The notes under the pieces: generated by a model
Told to the model about the DNA's origin: nothing
Databases searched by the model: none
The model's input: only the letters and a program-made list of their open reading frames with translations
Assembly: GCA_028284625.1 (NCBI GenBank)
Contig: JANQRH010000013.1
Span: forward strand, 1-64,000
Direction: 5' to 3'
Length of the DNA: 64,000 bases
From: Afifellaceae bacterium
Lineage (GTDB): Bacteria; Pseudomonadota; Alphaproteobacteria; Rhizobiales; Afifellaceae
Part shown: positions 1-8,546 of the stretch, piece after piece
Layout of the letters: every line of letters begins with the position of its first letter
How positions within the stretch are numbered: position 1 is the stretch's first letter
Program-made: the position numbers and the translations under genes

Positions 1-210
1 CTGGCGCTGATTGGCGCAATTGTTGCAGAGTTCTTCGGGACGCCGATTGTGGGGATGGGATTCCGCATTTCGACCGAGGTCGGGCGGTTGGCCATCGACA
101 TGGTTTGGGCGGAGATCGCGGTCGCGGCGCTTGCCGGCTCGGCCTTTTATGGGCTGGTCAGTGTCGTGGAGCGGATGTTCACATTCTGGCACCCGTCCTA
201 TCGATCGTGA
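1..210 (+). CDS. ABC transporter permease, C-terminal end (partial)
   Basis: The window opens inside this gene: frame 1 is open from base 1 to a TGA at 208-210, giving 69 residues. The peptide is hydrophobic and contains EFFGTPIVGMGFRIS followed by a last membrane segment and a short basic tail, which is the C-terminus expected of a BPD-type inner-membrane permease of the SsuC/ThiX/RibX group. It is followed after 25 bases by a substrate-binding protein of the NMT1/THI5 fold, so the two very probably belong to one importer for a vitamin-like or pyrimidine-like ligand. The substrate cannot be decided from this fragment. The ATPase and the rest of the permease lie before base 1. Confidence 0.8.
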   Translation: MALIGAIVAEFFGTPIVGMGFRISTEVGRLAIDMVWAEIAVAALAGSAFYGLVSVVERMFTFWHPSYRS

Positions 211-235
211 TGGGTGCCCAACAGGGAGAGTGGGA

Positions 236-1228
236 ATGAAAAGGCTGATTGCTGGAGGTTTGGGACTGTCGCTCGCTTTTGCCGCGGGTAGCGCGGTAGC
301 GGCGGACGACGTCGTACTGCAGCTCAAATGGGTCACGCAGGCGCAGTTCGCCGGCTATTACGTGGCCAAGGACAAGGGCTTCTACGAAGAGGCTGGCCTG
401 AACGTTGAGATCAAGCCGGGTGGCCCGGATATCGCTCCGCCGCAGATCATTGCCGGCGGTGGCGCCGACGTGATCATCGAATGGATGCCGGCAGCACTCG
501 CCAGCCGCGAGCGTGGCGTGCCCCTGGTCAACATCGCTCAGCCCTTCAAGAGCTCCGGCATGATGCTGACCTGCCGCAAGGAGACGGGCATCACCAGCCC
601 GGAGGATTTCCGCGGCAAGACGCTCGGCGTCTGGTTCTTCGGCAACGAATATCCGTTCCTGTCGTGGATGTCGCAGCTCGGCATTCCCACCGAAGGCGGC
701 GATGACGGCGTGACGGTGCTGAAGCAGGGCTTCAACGTCGATCCGCTGCTCCAGAAGCAGGCCGACTGCATCTCCACCATGACCTACAACGAATATTGGC
801 AGGTCATCGATGCCGGCATTCCGGAGGACGAGCTGGTCGTCTTCAAATACGAGGACGAGGGCGTCTCCACGCTGGAGGACGGCCTCTACGTCCTGGAGGA
901 CAGCCTCGACGATCCAGCCTTCGTCGACAAGATGGCGCGCTTCGTGAAGGCGTCCCTGCGTGGCTGGACCTATGCCCGCGAGAACCCCGATGAGGCGGCA
1001 GGGATCGTGCTTGAGAACGATGCCACCGGCGCGCAGACGGAGAAGCACCAGCAGCGCATGATGGGTGAGATCAACAAGCTGACGGAAGGCTCCGACGGTA
1101 CACTCGATCCCGCCGATTACGAGCGCACGGTGCAGACGCTTCTCGCCGGCGGCTCCGATCCGGTCATCACGGCCGCGCCTGAAGGTGCGTGGACGCATGA
1201 CGTGACCGACAAGGCAATGGGGATGTAG
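236..1228 (+). CDS. ABC transporter substrate-binding protein, NMT1/THI5-like
   Basis: Periplasmic ligand-binding protein of 330 residues. I chose ATG 236 because a GGGAG stretch lies just upstream and because residues 1-22 form a clean signal peptide (basic start MKRL, hydrophobic core, AVA cleavage site). An in-frame ATG far upstream at 11 would place the signal inside the protein and overlap the permease. The mature N-terminus, LQLKWVTQAQFAGYY followed by KDKGFYEEAGL, is the signature of NMT1/THI5-like binding proteins, which carry thiamine precursors, riboflavin, pyrimidines or sulfonates. It lies 25 bp after the permease stop, so it should be the last gene of that operon. It is followed by a strong terminator. 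The ligand is not determined. Confidence 0.85.
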   Translation: MKRLIAGGLGLSLAFAAGSAVAADDVVLQLKWVTQAQFAGYYVAKDKGFYEEAGLNVEIKPGGPDIAPPQIIAGGGADVIIEWMPAALASRERGVPLVNIAQPFKSSGMMLTCRKETGITSPEDFRGKTLGVWFFGNEYPFLSWMSQLGIPTEGGDDGVTVLKQGFNVDPLLQKQADCISTMTYNEYWQVIDAGIPEDELVVFKYEDEGVSTLEDGLYVLEDSLDDPAFVDKMARFVKASLRGWTYARENPDEAAGIVLENDATGAQTEKHQQRMMGEINKLTEGSDGTLDPADYERTVQTLLAGGSDPVITAAPEGAWTHDVTDKAMGM

Positions 1229-1259
1229 GCGCAGGCCGCTTTCATCTCAGCAAAGCTGC

Positions 1260-1284
1260 GGGGGGCGTCACGCCCCCCGTTTTT
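1260..1284. terminator. Rho-independent terminator between convergent genes
   Basis: GGGGGGCG (1260-1267), loop TCA, CGCCCCCC (1271-1278), G, then five T (1280-1284). It lies 31 bp after the binding-protein stop on the + strand. The loop TCA is also the stop codon of the kinase on the - strand, so the stem overlaps the kinase 3' end. Confidence 0.8.
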
Positions 1285-2218
1285 GTTGCTTCGCCGTGAT
1301 CGCCTCGCGGTCGATGGGCGCCAGCGCGCCATGCACGCCGACGACCTCCGCGGCGACGGCATGCGCGAGCCGCGCTGCATCAACCGGCGGCTGCCCCATG
1401 AGCCGCGCGGCGAGATAAGTGCCGCCGAAGGAATCGCCGGCGCCGGTCGTATCGACGATGCGCGCCGCCTTGGCCGGCGGCACCCATGTCGCTTCGCCCT
1501 CCGCAACAACAAGACAGGGCTCATCGCCGTTCTTGACGACGATTTCCGTCACGCCGAGCGAAGCGGTCCGCTCCGCGGTTTCTTCCGGCGTCGCGTCGCC
1601 ATGAAGCAGCGCCTCGTCATCGAAGGTGGGGAGCGCAATGTCGGCCGTTGCGATGGCCGCTGCCATCGTCGCTTGCGCTTCGGCTTTATCGGGCCAAAGG
1701 GCCGCGCGGAAGTTCGTATCGAAGACAATTTTCACGCCCTCCGCCCGCCGCTCGGCGAGCGCCGTCAGAAGCCGCTCACGCGCGGCATTACTCAAAATGC
1801 CGAGCGTGATGCCGGAGAGATAGAGCATGTCGGCATCGGCAAGCGCCTCTTTCAGCCAAGCCGCGTCGTCGGCGAGCTGCCGCGCCGCTGACTCACCGCG
1901 CCAATAGGTGAAGCTGCGCTCACCCTCATCCAGCGTGATGGCGTAAAGCCCCGGCCGCTTGCCGGCGATGGTGCGGATGCGCTCCGTCTCCACGCCGGCC
2001 TCCGCGATGTGGGCCTTGAGCCGCAGCGAGAAGGGGTCGTCGCCGACAGCCGTCACATAGGCGACGCGTTTTTCCGCCGGCAGCATGGCGCGCGCATAAT
2101 AGGCGGTGTTGAAGGTGTCGCCGGCAAAGCCCATCTGCCAAAGGTCGTTGCCGCGGCCGGAAAGCTCGATCATGCATTCGCCGATCGTGGCGACGGAGAC
2201 GGGTTTCATGGGCGGCAA
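1268..2218 (-). CDS. kdgK: Sugar kinase, PfkB family (2-keto-3-deoxygluconate kinase-like)
   Basis: Cytoplasmic carbohydrate kinase of 316 residues, the usual length for the PfkB/ribokinase family. The N-terminus VATIGECMIELSG with the FAGDTFNTA motif is typical of KdgK, which phosphorylates 2-keto-3-deoxygluconate for the Entner-Doudoroff route. The C-terminal PfkB signature DTTGAGDSFGG contains the catalytic base Asp at about residue 262. An alternative start is the Met at residue 4. It is transcribed toward the preceding importer and its stop codon sits in the loop of the shared terminator. No uronate or aldonate genes are adjacent, so the sugar specificity rests only on sequence resemblance. 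Confidence 0.8.
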   Translation of the reverse strand: MPPMKPVSVATIGECMIELSGRGNDLWQMGFAGDTFNTAYYARAMLPAEKRVAYVTAVGDDPFSLRLKAHIAEAGVETERIRTIAGKRPGLYAITLDEGERSFTYWRGESAARQLADDAAWLKEALADADMLYLSGITLGILSNAARERLLTALAERRAEGVKIVFDTNFRAALWPDKAEAQATMAAAIATADIALPTFDDEALLHGDATPEETAERTASLGVTEIVVKNGDEPCLVVAEGEATWVPPAKAARIVDTTGAGDSFGGTYLAARLMGQPPVDAARLAHAVAAEVVGVHGALAPIDREAITAKQQKRGA

Positions 2219-2340
2219 GGCTCCGGCGGGACCCGTCTCTCATGCCCGATTGGGCGCACCTCCCGCAAGGCGCGGGGGCAGGGTGTCCCACGCGCGGCGT
2301 TGACACGTTTTCAGGCAGGCCGTAAGGCAGGCGCGCTTTA

Positions 2341-2425
2341 GCCCAGGTGGCGGAATTGGTAGACGCGCACGGTTCAGGTCCGTGTGCCGCAAGGCGTGGA
2401 GGTTCGAGTCCTCTCCTGGGCACCA
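2341..2425 (+). tRNA. tRNA-Leu (CAG)
   Basis: Acceptor arm GCCCAGG pairs with CCTGGGC; discriminator A and an encoded CCA follow (2422-2425). The anticodon stem CACGG/CCGTG encloses TTCAGGT, giving anticodon CAG at 2375-2377. A long variable arm and GGTTCGAGTCC in the T arm fit a class II leucine tRNA of 85 nt. Confidence 0.95.
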
Positions 2426-2586
2426 AGGCTCCTCTCGTAGCCTGAACACTCGCTCTCAACTGAGAGCAGTTCGCCGCCTCGGGCCCCGAGACCTGTCAGT
2501 GTCGGCAGAGCAGCGCCAGCCGGCGGGAGGCGCATTCATCCAAGTGTGGAGAGCAGAGCCGTAGGTTTCTTAGGGAGGTGCCCGCC

Positions 2587-2889
2587 ATGCCGGAACGCGT
2601 CCAACTCAGCCGAAAGAAGGGTTGGCGGATGCCGCCCAATACGGTGAAGGTCGACCGATCGACCAAATTTGGAAATCCGTTCCCGTTCACGCCGGGCTCG
2701 CCTGATGGTCGGCGTATCGCTGTTGATCGTTTTCGGCGTTGGATTGGCGGGGAAAAGATGCGCGGACTCAAGCCGGCGGCGGAATGCTATCCCGATCCTA
2801 GCGCGCTTCGCGGCAAGAACCTTGCGTGCTGGTGTCCGCTCGACGAGCCTTGCCATGCAGACGTGCTGCTCGAACGCGCCAACTCATAA
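2587..2889 (+). CDS. DUF4326 domain protein
   Basis: Small protein of 100 residues. ATG 2587 is preferred over the upstream GTG at 2578 because GGGAGG at 2573-2578 sits eight bases before it. The sequence has the layout I associate with DUF4326: VQLSRKKGWRMPPNTVKVDR, then STKFGNPF, and near the end CWCPLDEPCHADVL with three cysteines and a histidine that could bind metal. This family is common in phages and alphaproteobacteria and has no firm function. It stands alone after tRNA-Leu, a common spot for acquired genes, with nothing in the neighbours to suggest a partner. Confidence 0.75.
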   Translation: MPERVQLSRKKGWRMPPNTVKVDRSTKFGNPFPFTPGSPDGRRIAVDRFRRWIGGEKMRGLKPAAECYPDPSALRGKNLACWCPLDEPCHADVLLERANS

Positions 2890-3024
2890 GGCGCTCTGAA
2901 GGAAGCGCCGCCTTCTTCCAAACATGACGCATTCGGCTTCGCTGCAGAAGTGTCGCGGGTTGCTTTAGAGACTGGTTCATAGCCTGGACGGGCGGCGTGC
3001 TATCCTCCGCCCCTGACCTAAAAC

Positions 3025-3843
3025 ATGGAGGCTCCCCTGCATTGGCGGCCGCTGGCGATGCGCCCTACAACGGCCTCGGCGCTGGTGCTGGCGGCGCTTC
3101 TCGCTGCGCCCGCGCTCGGTTGCGACTATCCCAACGCCCCGCCGGACGCACAGGAGGTCTGGGCAGAAGGCCGTGGCGTTGTTTCCGCGATCCTCACCGA
3201 CGCCACGACGATCTACGCCCACGGTGTGCTCGGCGACGCTGTCGAAGCCAGCGCGCTTCGCGTTCGTTCCAACGCAGGTCAGTCGTGTCCCGAACATGTC
3301 CTCCGCCTCGGAAAGCAGGCGGTGTTTGAGGACGTCACGCCACGGATCGCGGACGTTACCGGTGATGGCCTCAACGACGTGATCGTGGTGGAGACCCGCC
3401 TCGATTCCGGCGCGTCGCTTGCCGTCTACGGCATGCAGGGCGGCGTGCTCACCAAACTCGCCGCCACGCCCCATATCGGGCGTCGCAACCGTTGGTTCGC
3501 GCCCGCCGGCATCGCCGACTTCGACGGCGACGGCGTGAAGGATGTCGCCTATGTGGAGACACCGCATATCGGCGGCACGTTGCGCATCTGGTCCTTCGCC
3601 GGCGGCGACGCTCGCCAGCTTGCATCGGCGCCAGGCTTCTCCAACCACCGCATCGGCCAGAATTTCATCACCGGCGGCGTGCGCGATTGCGGTAGCGGCC
3701 CGGAGCTCGTGCTGCCGAATGCCGACTGGTCGAGGACCCGGCTTGCGCACCTCACAAGCGGAGCCATCCTGACTGAGACCATTGGCAGCAACTCTACCAA
3801 TCACACCATTGCCAAGGCGCTCGCCTGCGGGGGGCGTGGATGA
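3025..3843 (+). CDS. Secreted FG-GAP/VCBS repeat protein
   Basis: Predicted exported protein of 272 residues. ATG 3058 (MRPTTASALVLAALLAAPALG) gives a better signal peptide than ATG 3025, which adds eleven residues; both are possible. The mature part has two visible calcium-binding style loops, DVTGDGLNDVIVVE and DFDGDGVKDVAYVE, each followed by a short beta-rich stretch, as in the blades of FG-GAP/VCBS beta-propellers. A C-terminal pair of cysteines (RDCGSG and ALACGG) may form a disulfide with the Cys just after the signal. No catalytic motif is visible. It lies upstream of choline-sulfatase with a 97-bp gap and may be unrelated to it. Confidence 0.7.
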   Translation: MEAPLHWRPLAMRPTTASALVLAALLAAPALGCDYPNAPPDAQEVWAEGRGVVSAILTDATTIYAHGVLGDAVEASALRVRSNAGQSCPEHVLRLGKQAVFEDVTPRIADVTGDGLNDVIVVETRLDSGASLAVYGMQGGVLTKLAATPHIGRRNRWFAPAGIADFDGDGVKDVAYVETPHIGGTLRIWSFAGGDARQLASAPGFSNHRIGQNFITGGVRDCGSGPELVLPNADWSRTRLAHLTSGAILTETIGSNSTNHTIAKALACGGRG

Positions 3844-3868
3844 CGGGCGGCGCTTTTGGCTAAAGATC

Positions 3869-3907
3869 GGGCGTTGGAGCGATTGGGCGAAGTCTGACGA
3901 GGCTCTA
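3869..3907. repeat. Degenerate copy of a rhizobial-type intergenic repeat
   Basis: GGGCGTTGGAGCGATT, followed further on by GGCTCTA, resembles the better copy at 55427-55467 (AGAGCGTTGGAGCGATT to AACGCTCTA) but has lost much of the pairing. It lies in the gap before betC. Confidence 0.45.
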
Positions 3908-3940
3908 TTGTCCGCCTGAATCGCGCCAGGACCCCGACCC

Positions 3941-5446
3941 ATGACACGTCCGAACATTTTGATCCTGATGGTCGATCAGCTGGCCGGCACGCTGTTCCCC
4001 GACGGTCCGTCGGACTTTCTGCACACACCCAATCTCAGCGCCTTGGCGGCACGCTCCACCCGTTTTGCCAACACCTATGCCGCCAGTCCGCTATGCGCGC
4101 CGGCGCGGGCGTCGTTCATGTCCGGTCAGCTCCCCAGCCGTACGCGCGTCTACGACAACGCAGCGGAGTTCGCCTCCGACATTCCCACCTACGCGCATCA
4201 CCTTCGCAACACCGGCTATCACACCTGCCTGTCGGGCAAGATGCACTTCGTCGGACCGGACCAGCTACACGGATTTGAGGAGCGGCTGACCACCGACATC
4301 TATCCGGCCGATTTCGGCTGGACTCCCAACTATGCCGAGCCCGGGCAGCGCATCGACTGGTGGTACCACAACCTGGGCTCGGTGACCGGCGCCGGCGTGG
4401 CCGCGATCACCAACCAGCTCGAATATGACGACGAGGTCGCCTTTTGCGCCACCAACAAGCTCTACGATCTGTCACGCCGCGCCGACCCGCGGCCCTGGTG
4501 CCTCACCGTGAGTTTCAGCCATCCGCACGACCCCTATGTCGCGCGCCAAAACTTCTGGGACCTTTATGAGGATTGCGCCGCACTCCAGCCGGAGGTCGCA
4601 GCCATTCCCTTCGATCGGCAGGATCCGCATTCGCAGCGTCTGATGCTGGCGAGCGACCATACCGCCTTCGACATCACCCAGCGCGACATAGAGCGGTCGC
4701 GGCGCGCCTATTTCGCCAACATCTCCTATGTCGACGAGAAGATCGGAGAGCTTCTTCGGGTCCTGCGCGAGGGACGCATGCAGGATACGATCGTATTGTT
4801 CCTCTCCGATCACGGCGACATGCTGGGCGAGCGCGGGCTGTGGTTCAAGATGAGCTTCTTTGAAGGTTCTGCGCGCGTGCCGCTGATGATTGCCGCGCCG
4901 GACCTGCCGCAAGGGCGGGTGGATGCCCCGGTCTCCACGCTCGACGTTGCGGCGACGCTCTGTGAGCTCGGCGGCGTTGACATGGGCAGCATGCAGCATT
5001 GGAGCGACGGGGAAAGCCTCGTTCCGGTGGCGTGCGGGGCGGGCGCGCGCGGACCCGTGCCGATGGAATATGCCGCGGAAGGCTCCGAAGCACCGCTCGT
5101 CGCCTTGCGCGAGGATCGGTTCAAGTTGGTCCTGTGCGACCTCGATCCGCCGCTCCTCTACGACCTTGAGGCCGATCCGCATGAGCTGCGAAACCTGGCC
5201 GACGACCCGGCGCATGCCGGCATCCTGTCGGAGATGAGCGCGACGATGCGAGCGCGCTGGGACCTTCAGCGCTTTGATGCAGAGGTTCGCGCCAGCCAGG
5301 CGCGCCGGCTGGTGGTCTATGAGGCGCTGCGTAACGGCACCTATTATCCCTGGGATTACCAGCCGCTAAAGCGCGCCTCAGAGCGTTACATGCGCAACCA
5401 CATGGACTTGAATGTCCTGGAGGAAGAGCAGCGTTTTCCACGCTGA
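3941..5446 (+). CDS. betC: Choline-sulfatase
   Basis: Arylsulfatase-superfamily enzyme of 501 residues that would hydrolyse choline-O-sulfate to choline and sulfate in the cytoplasm, providing sulfur and a glycine-betaine precursor. The start PNILILMVDQLAG carries the first metal aspartate. LCAPARASFMSGQLP contains the sulfatase signature C-x-P-x-R; Cys52 is the residue normally matured to formylglycine. HPHDPYVARQNFWDLYEDC, FLSDHGDMLGERGLWFKM and the C-terminal RASERYMRNHMDLNVLEE agree closely with rhizobial BetC as I remember it. In rhizobia betC usually sits with betI, betB and betA; none of these is adjacent here, so the gene stands alone. A formylglycine-generating enzyme must be encoded elsewhere. 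Confidence 0.93.
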   Translation: MTRPNILILMVDQLAGTLFPDGPSDFLHTPNLSALAARSTRFANTYAASPLCAPARASFMSGQLPSRTRVYDNAAEFASDIPTYAHHLRNTGYHTCLSGKMHFVGPDQLHGFEERLTTDIYPADFGWTPNYAEPGQRIDWWYHNLGSVTGAGVAAITNQLEYDDEVAFCATNKLYDLSRRADPRPWCLTVSFSHPHDPYVARQNFWDLYEDCAALQPEVAAIPFDRQDPHSQRLMLASDHTAFDITQRDIERSRRAYFANISYVDEKIGELLRVLREGRMQDTIVLFLSDHGDMLGERGLWFKMSFFEGSARVPLMIAAPDLPQGRVDAPVSTLDVAATLCELGGVDMGSMQHWSDGESLVPVACGAGARGPVPMEYAAEGSEAPLVALREDRFKLVLCDLDPPLLYDLEADPHELRNLADDPAHAGILSEMSATMRARWDLQRFDAEVRASQARRLVVYEALRNGTYYPWDYQPLKRASERYMRNHMDLNVLEEEQRFPR

Positions 5447-5551
5447 GGTTGCCGCTCCCGGTCTCGCGCCGTCGGCATCTCGCCTCCAACGATCATCGCC
5501 GCCTTCGCGCGCCATGCATTTTGCGTCGTGCCGAGGCCGCCGGCGCTGCGA

Positions 5552-5585
5552 ATACCGGTTTCCACTTTTCGGGATCATGCTCTAG
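5552..5585. repeat. Partial rhizobial-type intergenic palindrome
   Basis: ATACCGGTTTCCACTTTT, then CGGGATCATGCTCTAG. It matches one half of the elements at 51879-51920 and 55370-55412 (CCGAAAA ... TTTTCGG core), so it looks like a truncated copy between betC and the RNase D gene. Confidence 0.55.
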
Positions 5586-5668
5586 TTTCCGCTGGCCATG
5601 GAGACAGAGTCGCCGCCGGTTCGGCGCGACGCGTCAACGCCGGTGGCCTGATCAAAAAGGAGACCACC

Positions 5669-6286
5669 CTGACCGATATCCGCCTTCATGACGGCGACCT
5701 GCCGGACCTGTCCGCCTATTCCAAGCACGTTGCTGTCGACACGGAGACGATGGGGCTGAAGCCCGGCCGCGATCGTCTCTGCCTCGTGCAGCTTTCGCCC
5801 GGCGACGGCACCGCGGACATCGTGAGGATCGGCCAGGGGCAGACCAGCGCGCCGAACCTGGCGCGGCTCTTGGGCGATCCGCAGATCGTCAAGGTGTTCC
5901 ACTTCGCCCGCTTCGACGTGGCTATGCTGAAATACGGGCTCGGCATCGACGTGGCGCCGCTCTGGTGCACCAAGATCGCCTCACGCCTGACGCGCACCTA
6001 CACCGATCGGCACGGCCTCAAGGATCTGGCGCGCGACCTTCTCGGCATCGATATGTCCAAGCAGCAGCAATCCTCCGATTGGGGCGCGGCGGAGCTGAGC
6101 GAGGCGCAGCTGGAATACGCCGCCGCCGACGTTCTCAATCTCTTGGCGATCAAGGAGGCCATGGAAGCGCGGCTTGTCCGAGAGGGGCGGCTGGAGCTAG
6201 CCGAAGCGTGCTTCGCTTTCCTGCCGGTGCGCGCCCGACTCGACCTGCTTGGCTGGGACGACCAGGACATTTTTGCCCATTCGTGA
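5669..6286 (+). CDS. rnd: Ribonuclease D (3'-5' exonuclease, short form)
   Basis: 3'-5' exoribonuclease of the DEDDy group, 205 residues when started at CTG 5669. Exo I is VAVDTETMGL, Exo II lies around HFARFDVAML, and Exo III is LEYAAADVLNLL with the Y-x3-D spacing that defines DEDDy enzymes. The HRDC domains of long RNase D are absent, as in the short alphaproteobacterial form. Start choice: the only in-frame ATG (5528) is 47 residues upstream of the conserved beginning and that segment lies largely in an intergenic repeat. A strong Shine-Dalgarno AAAAAGGAG (5654-5662) stands six bases before CTG 5669, which begins exactly at the family's normal TDIRLHDGDLPDL. The CTG start is an inference. 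Confidence 0.85.
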   Translation: MTDIRLHDGDLPDLSAYSKHVAVDTETMGLKPGRDRLCLVQLSPGDGTADIVRIGQGQTSAPNLARLLGDPQIVKVFHFARFDVAMLKYGLGIDVAPLWCTKIASRLTRTYTDRHGLKDLARDLLGIDMSKQQQSSDWGAAELSEAQLEYAAADVLNLLAIKEAMEARLVREGRLELAEACFAFLPVRARLDLLGWDDQDIFAHS

Positions 6287-6401
6287 GCGCCTCCGGTCCG
6301 CGGTGGCTGGAACCACGGGCTTTGCTGCCGCACTTGCGGCGCGCCGGCAAATCACCACACTGTCCCTGCTAACCCCTTTGCGTTAAGGCGGATTCGCGGA
6401 A

Positions 6402-7100
6402 ATGAGCCTTTCGGCGTCCTGGCACGAGACCCAGCCGGTCCCGCAGACTGCGCCAGCCGGCGCGCGGGCGCGCGCCTTCGTTGCGGCCCGGCGGCACTCG
6501 CGGCTCGTCCGCATCCTGCGGATCGTGCTGCCGGCGACCGGGTTGGCGGCAATCGCCGCGCTGATCGCACTGACGCAGTTTGGCCTGCCGCTCGACATCG
6601 ATCTGTCCGCCGCGCGTCTCAGCGTCACCCCCAACGCGGTGATCATGGAAAGCCCCAACCTGACCGGCTTCGACAGCGGGCGTCGCGAATATTCCGTCGC
6701 CGCGGAGCGGGCGATCCAGTCGCTTACAAATCCCAACCAGGTGCGCCTGGAAGCGATCAAGGCGACGGTCGCCGGCGATGACGGCGCCACCATCGTCACG
6801 GCCGCCACCGGCGAATACGACCACGCCGCGCGCACGCTGCGGCTGGAGGGCGACGTCACCGTCGACAGTGCGGAGGGCTATGGGCTTCGCATGCTCGACG
6901 TGAATGTCGACTTCCTCGCCGGCTCCATGCAGACCGACAGCCCCGTCACCGTCACTTATGAAGACAGCGAGATCACCAGCCAGCGCTTCAGGGCGACCGA
7001 CGGCGGCCGTCATCTCCTGTTTGACGGCGGCGTGCGCACGACCATCATGCCGCCGAAGCGCGAAGGCCCGCCGGCCGAGACAGAGGAACGCGCGCAATGA
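6402..7100 (+). CDS. lptC: LPS export ABC transporter periplasmic protein LptC
   Basis: Bitopic inner-membrane protein of 232 residues that would pass lipopolysaccharide from the LptB2FG extractor to LptA. The N-terminus is basic, one transmembrane helix lies at about residues 36-58 (ILRIVLPATGLAAIAALIAL), and the rest is a beta-jellyroll typical of the LptC/YrbK family. It overlaps lptA by four bases (ATGA), so translation is probably coupled, and lptB follows with another overlap. lptF and lptG, the membrane pair, are not in the window. Sequence alone gives only family-level certainty for LptC, but the gene order makes the call firm. Confidence 0.9.
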   Translation: MSLSASWHETQPVPQTAPAGARARAFVAARRHSRLVRILRIVLPATGLAAIAALIALTQFGLPLDIDLSAARLSVTPNAVIMESPNLTGFDSGRREYSVAAERAIQSLTNPNQVRLEAIKATVAGDDGATIVTAATGEYDHAARTLRLEGDVTVDSAEGYGLRMLDVNVDFLAGSMQTDSPVTVTYEDSEITSQRFRATDGGRHLLFDGGVRTTIMPPKREGPPAETEERAQ

Positions 7101-7624
7101 AGCGTATCTTGATTGCCGCGGTTGCCATCTATCTCAGCGCCCCGATCAGCGCATCGGCGCAGGATTTCGCCGCGGCCTTCTCCGGCTTCGACGCAGGTTC
7201 CGACGCGCCGATCCAGATTGAAGCCGATCAGCTGGAGGTTCGCGATACGGAGAAGACCGCGATCTACACCGGAAATGTGCAGGTGCGCCAAGGCGATACG
7301 GTGCTGGAGGCACCAGCGCTCCGGGTCTTCTATACCGGCGAAGGCGCGAACGCCGAGACGCCCGGCGCGCAGGTGTCGCGCATTGAGGCGGGGCCGGGCG
7401 TCTTGGTGCGCTCCGGCGAGCAGACCGCCAGCAGCGATCGCGCCGTCTTCGACATGGGCCGCGACCTCATTACGATGAGTGGCAATGTTGTGCTGACGCA
7501 GGGGTCGAACGTGGTGCGCGGCGAACGCCTGGTCGTGAACCTGACGACCAAGGAGGGACGCATCGAAGGCGGCCGCGTGCAGACGCTCATCGCCCCGCCG
7601 GAACGCGATGGGGCAGCTCAGTGA
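7097..7624 (+). CDS. lptA: LPS transport periplasmic protein LptA
   Basis: Periplasmic bridge protein of 175 residues with an N-terminal signal peptide ([17 protein letters not shown], cleavage after ASA). The OstA-like domain is seen as repeating beta strands such as [20 protein letters not shown] and [20 protein letters not shown], which in the family stack into the LPS-conducting jellyroll filament. It starts in a four-base overlap with lptC and its end overlaps the proposed start of lptB by 17 bases, which fits a tightly coupled lptCAB unit. The length is normal for LptA. Confidence 0.9.
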   Translation: MKRILIAAVAIYLSAPISASAQDFAAAFSGFDAGSDAPIQIEADQLEVRDTEKTAIYTGNVQVRQGDTVLEAPALRVFYTGEGANAETPGAQVSRIEAGPGVLVRSGEQTASSDRAVFDMGRDLITMSGNVVLTQGSNVVRGERLVVNLTTKEGRIEGGRVQTLIAPPERDGAAQ

Positions 7625-8501
7625 TGCCGCCGCCGAGGATGCGCCCTTGAACCGCTTCGACAAGATCGAGCAACCGACCTCCTGGCCTTTGGAGGAGATC
7701 GACCGGCGCGCGCGCTGGGCCAAGAGCGGCGGCGAAGAGCCATCCGACGACGGCGCGGCGGCTTCGACGCAAGAAGGCGGAATCAGTCTGGCTGCCAAGG
7801 GACTTCGCCGCGCCTTCAAGGGGCGAGCCGTGGTGGAGGACGTATCGTTGTCGCTGGCGCGCGGCGAGGCGGTCGGGCTGCTCGGCCCCAACGGCGCAGG
7901 CAAGACGACGGTCTTCTATATGATCACCGGCCTGATCCGCCCCAATTCCGGCACCATCGAAATCGACGGGCACGACGTCACGCATCTGCCCATGTATCAG
8001 CGCGCGCGTCTGGGCGTCGGTTACTTGCCGCAGGAGGCATCGATCTTTCGCGGCCTGTCGGTGGAAGACAACATCCGCGCGGTGCTGGAGATCGTGGAGC
8101 GAAATCGGGGGCGGCGAGAAGCAGATCTGACCGCGCTTCTGGAGGAGTTCTCCATCGCGCACCTGAGGAAGGCGCCGGCGATCTCACTCTCTGGCGGCGA
8201 AAGGCGGCGCTGCGAGATTGCGCGGGCCTTGGCGAGCCGCCCCGCCTACATGCTCCTCGACGAGCCTTTTGCGGGAATCGATCCGATTGCCGTCGGCGAC
8301 ATCCAGGCGCTGGTGCGCCATTTGACGCAACGCGGCATCGGCGTCCTCATCACAGATCACAATGTGCGCGAGACGCTGGGGCTCATCGACCGCGCCTATA
8401 TCCTTAACGACGGGCGGGTTTTGGCGGAGGGTCGGCCCGACGAAATCGTCGCCAATCCCGACGTGCGGCGCGTTTATCTTGGCGAGCGCTTCAGGCTTTG
8501 A
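7608..8501 (+). CDS. lptB: LPS export ABC transporter ATP-binding protein LptB
   Basis: Cytoplasmic ATPase of the LPS exporter, 297 residues from ATG 7608. Walker A is GPNGAGKT at residues 93-100, the signature is [15 protein letters not shown], and Walker B is [13 protein letters not shown], followed by the switch histidine in [11 protein letters not shown]. The ATPase core begins only at about residue 59; the first 58 residues are polar, low in complexity and have no counterpart in E. coli LptB (about 240 residues). Either this is a real N-terminal extension or translation starts later; the in-frame TTG near residue 14 is the only other visible candidate. The overlap with lptA favours 7608. 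Confidence 0.9.
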   Translation: MGQLSDAAAEDAPLNRFDKIEQPTSWPLEEIDRRARWAKSGGEEPSDDGAAASTQEGGISLAAKGLRRAFKGRAVVEDVSLSLARGEAVGLLGPNGAGKTTVFYMITGLIRPNSGTIEIDGHDVTHLPMYQRARLGVGYLPQEASIFRGLSVEDNIRAVLEIVERNRGRREADLTALLEEFSIAHLRKAPAISLSGGERRRCEIARALASRPAYMLLDEPFAGIDPIAVGDIQALVRHLTQRGIGVLITDHNVRETLGLIDRAYILNDGRVLAEGRPDEIVANPDVRRVYLGERFRL

Positions 8502-8546
8502 CTCCGCGGGCAGGCGGTCTAAGTTGCACTGCAACATGACGGGCAG

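Noticed and set aside
179-1198. Minus-strand frame of 339 residues opposite the first binding protein
   Set aside because: No homology pattern; the plus-strand gene has a signal peptide and family motifs.
5528-5668. ATG 5528 as start of RNase D
   Set aside because: The added 47 residues are not conserved and are encoded partly by an intergenic palindrome; the strong Shine-Dalgarno lies before CTG 5669.
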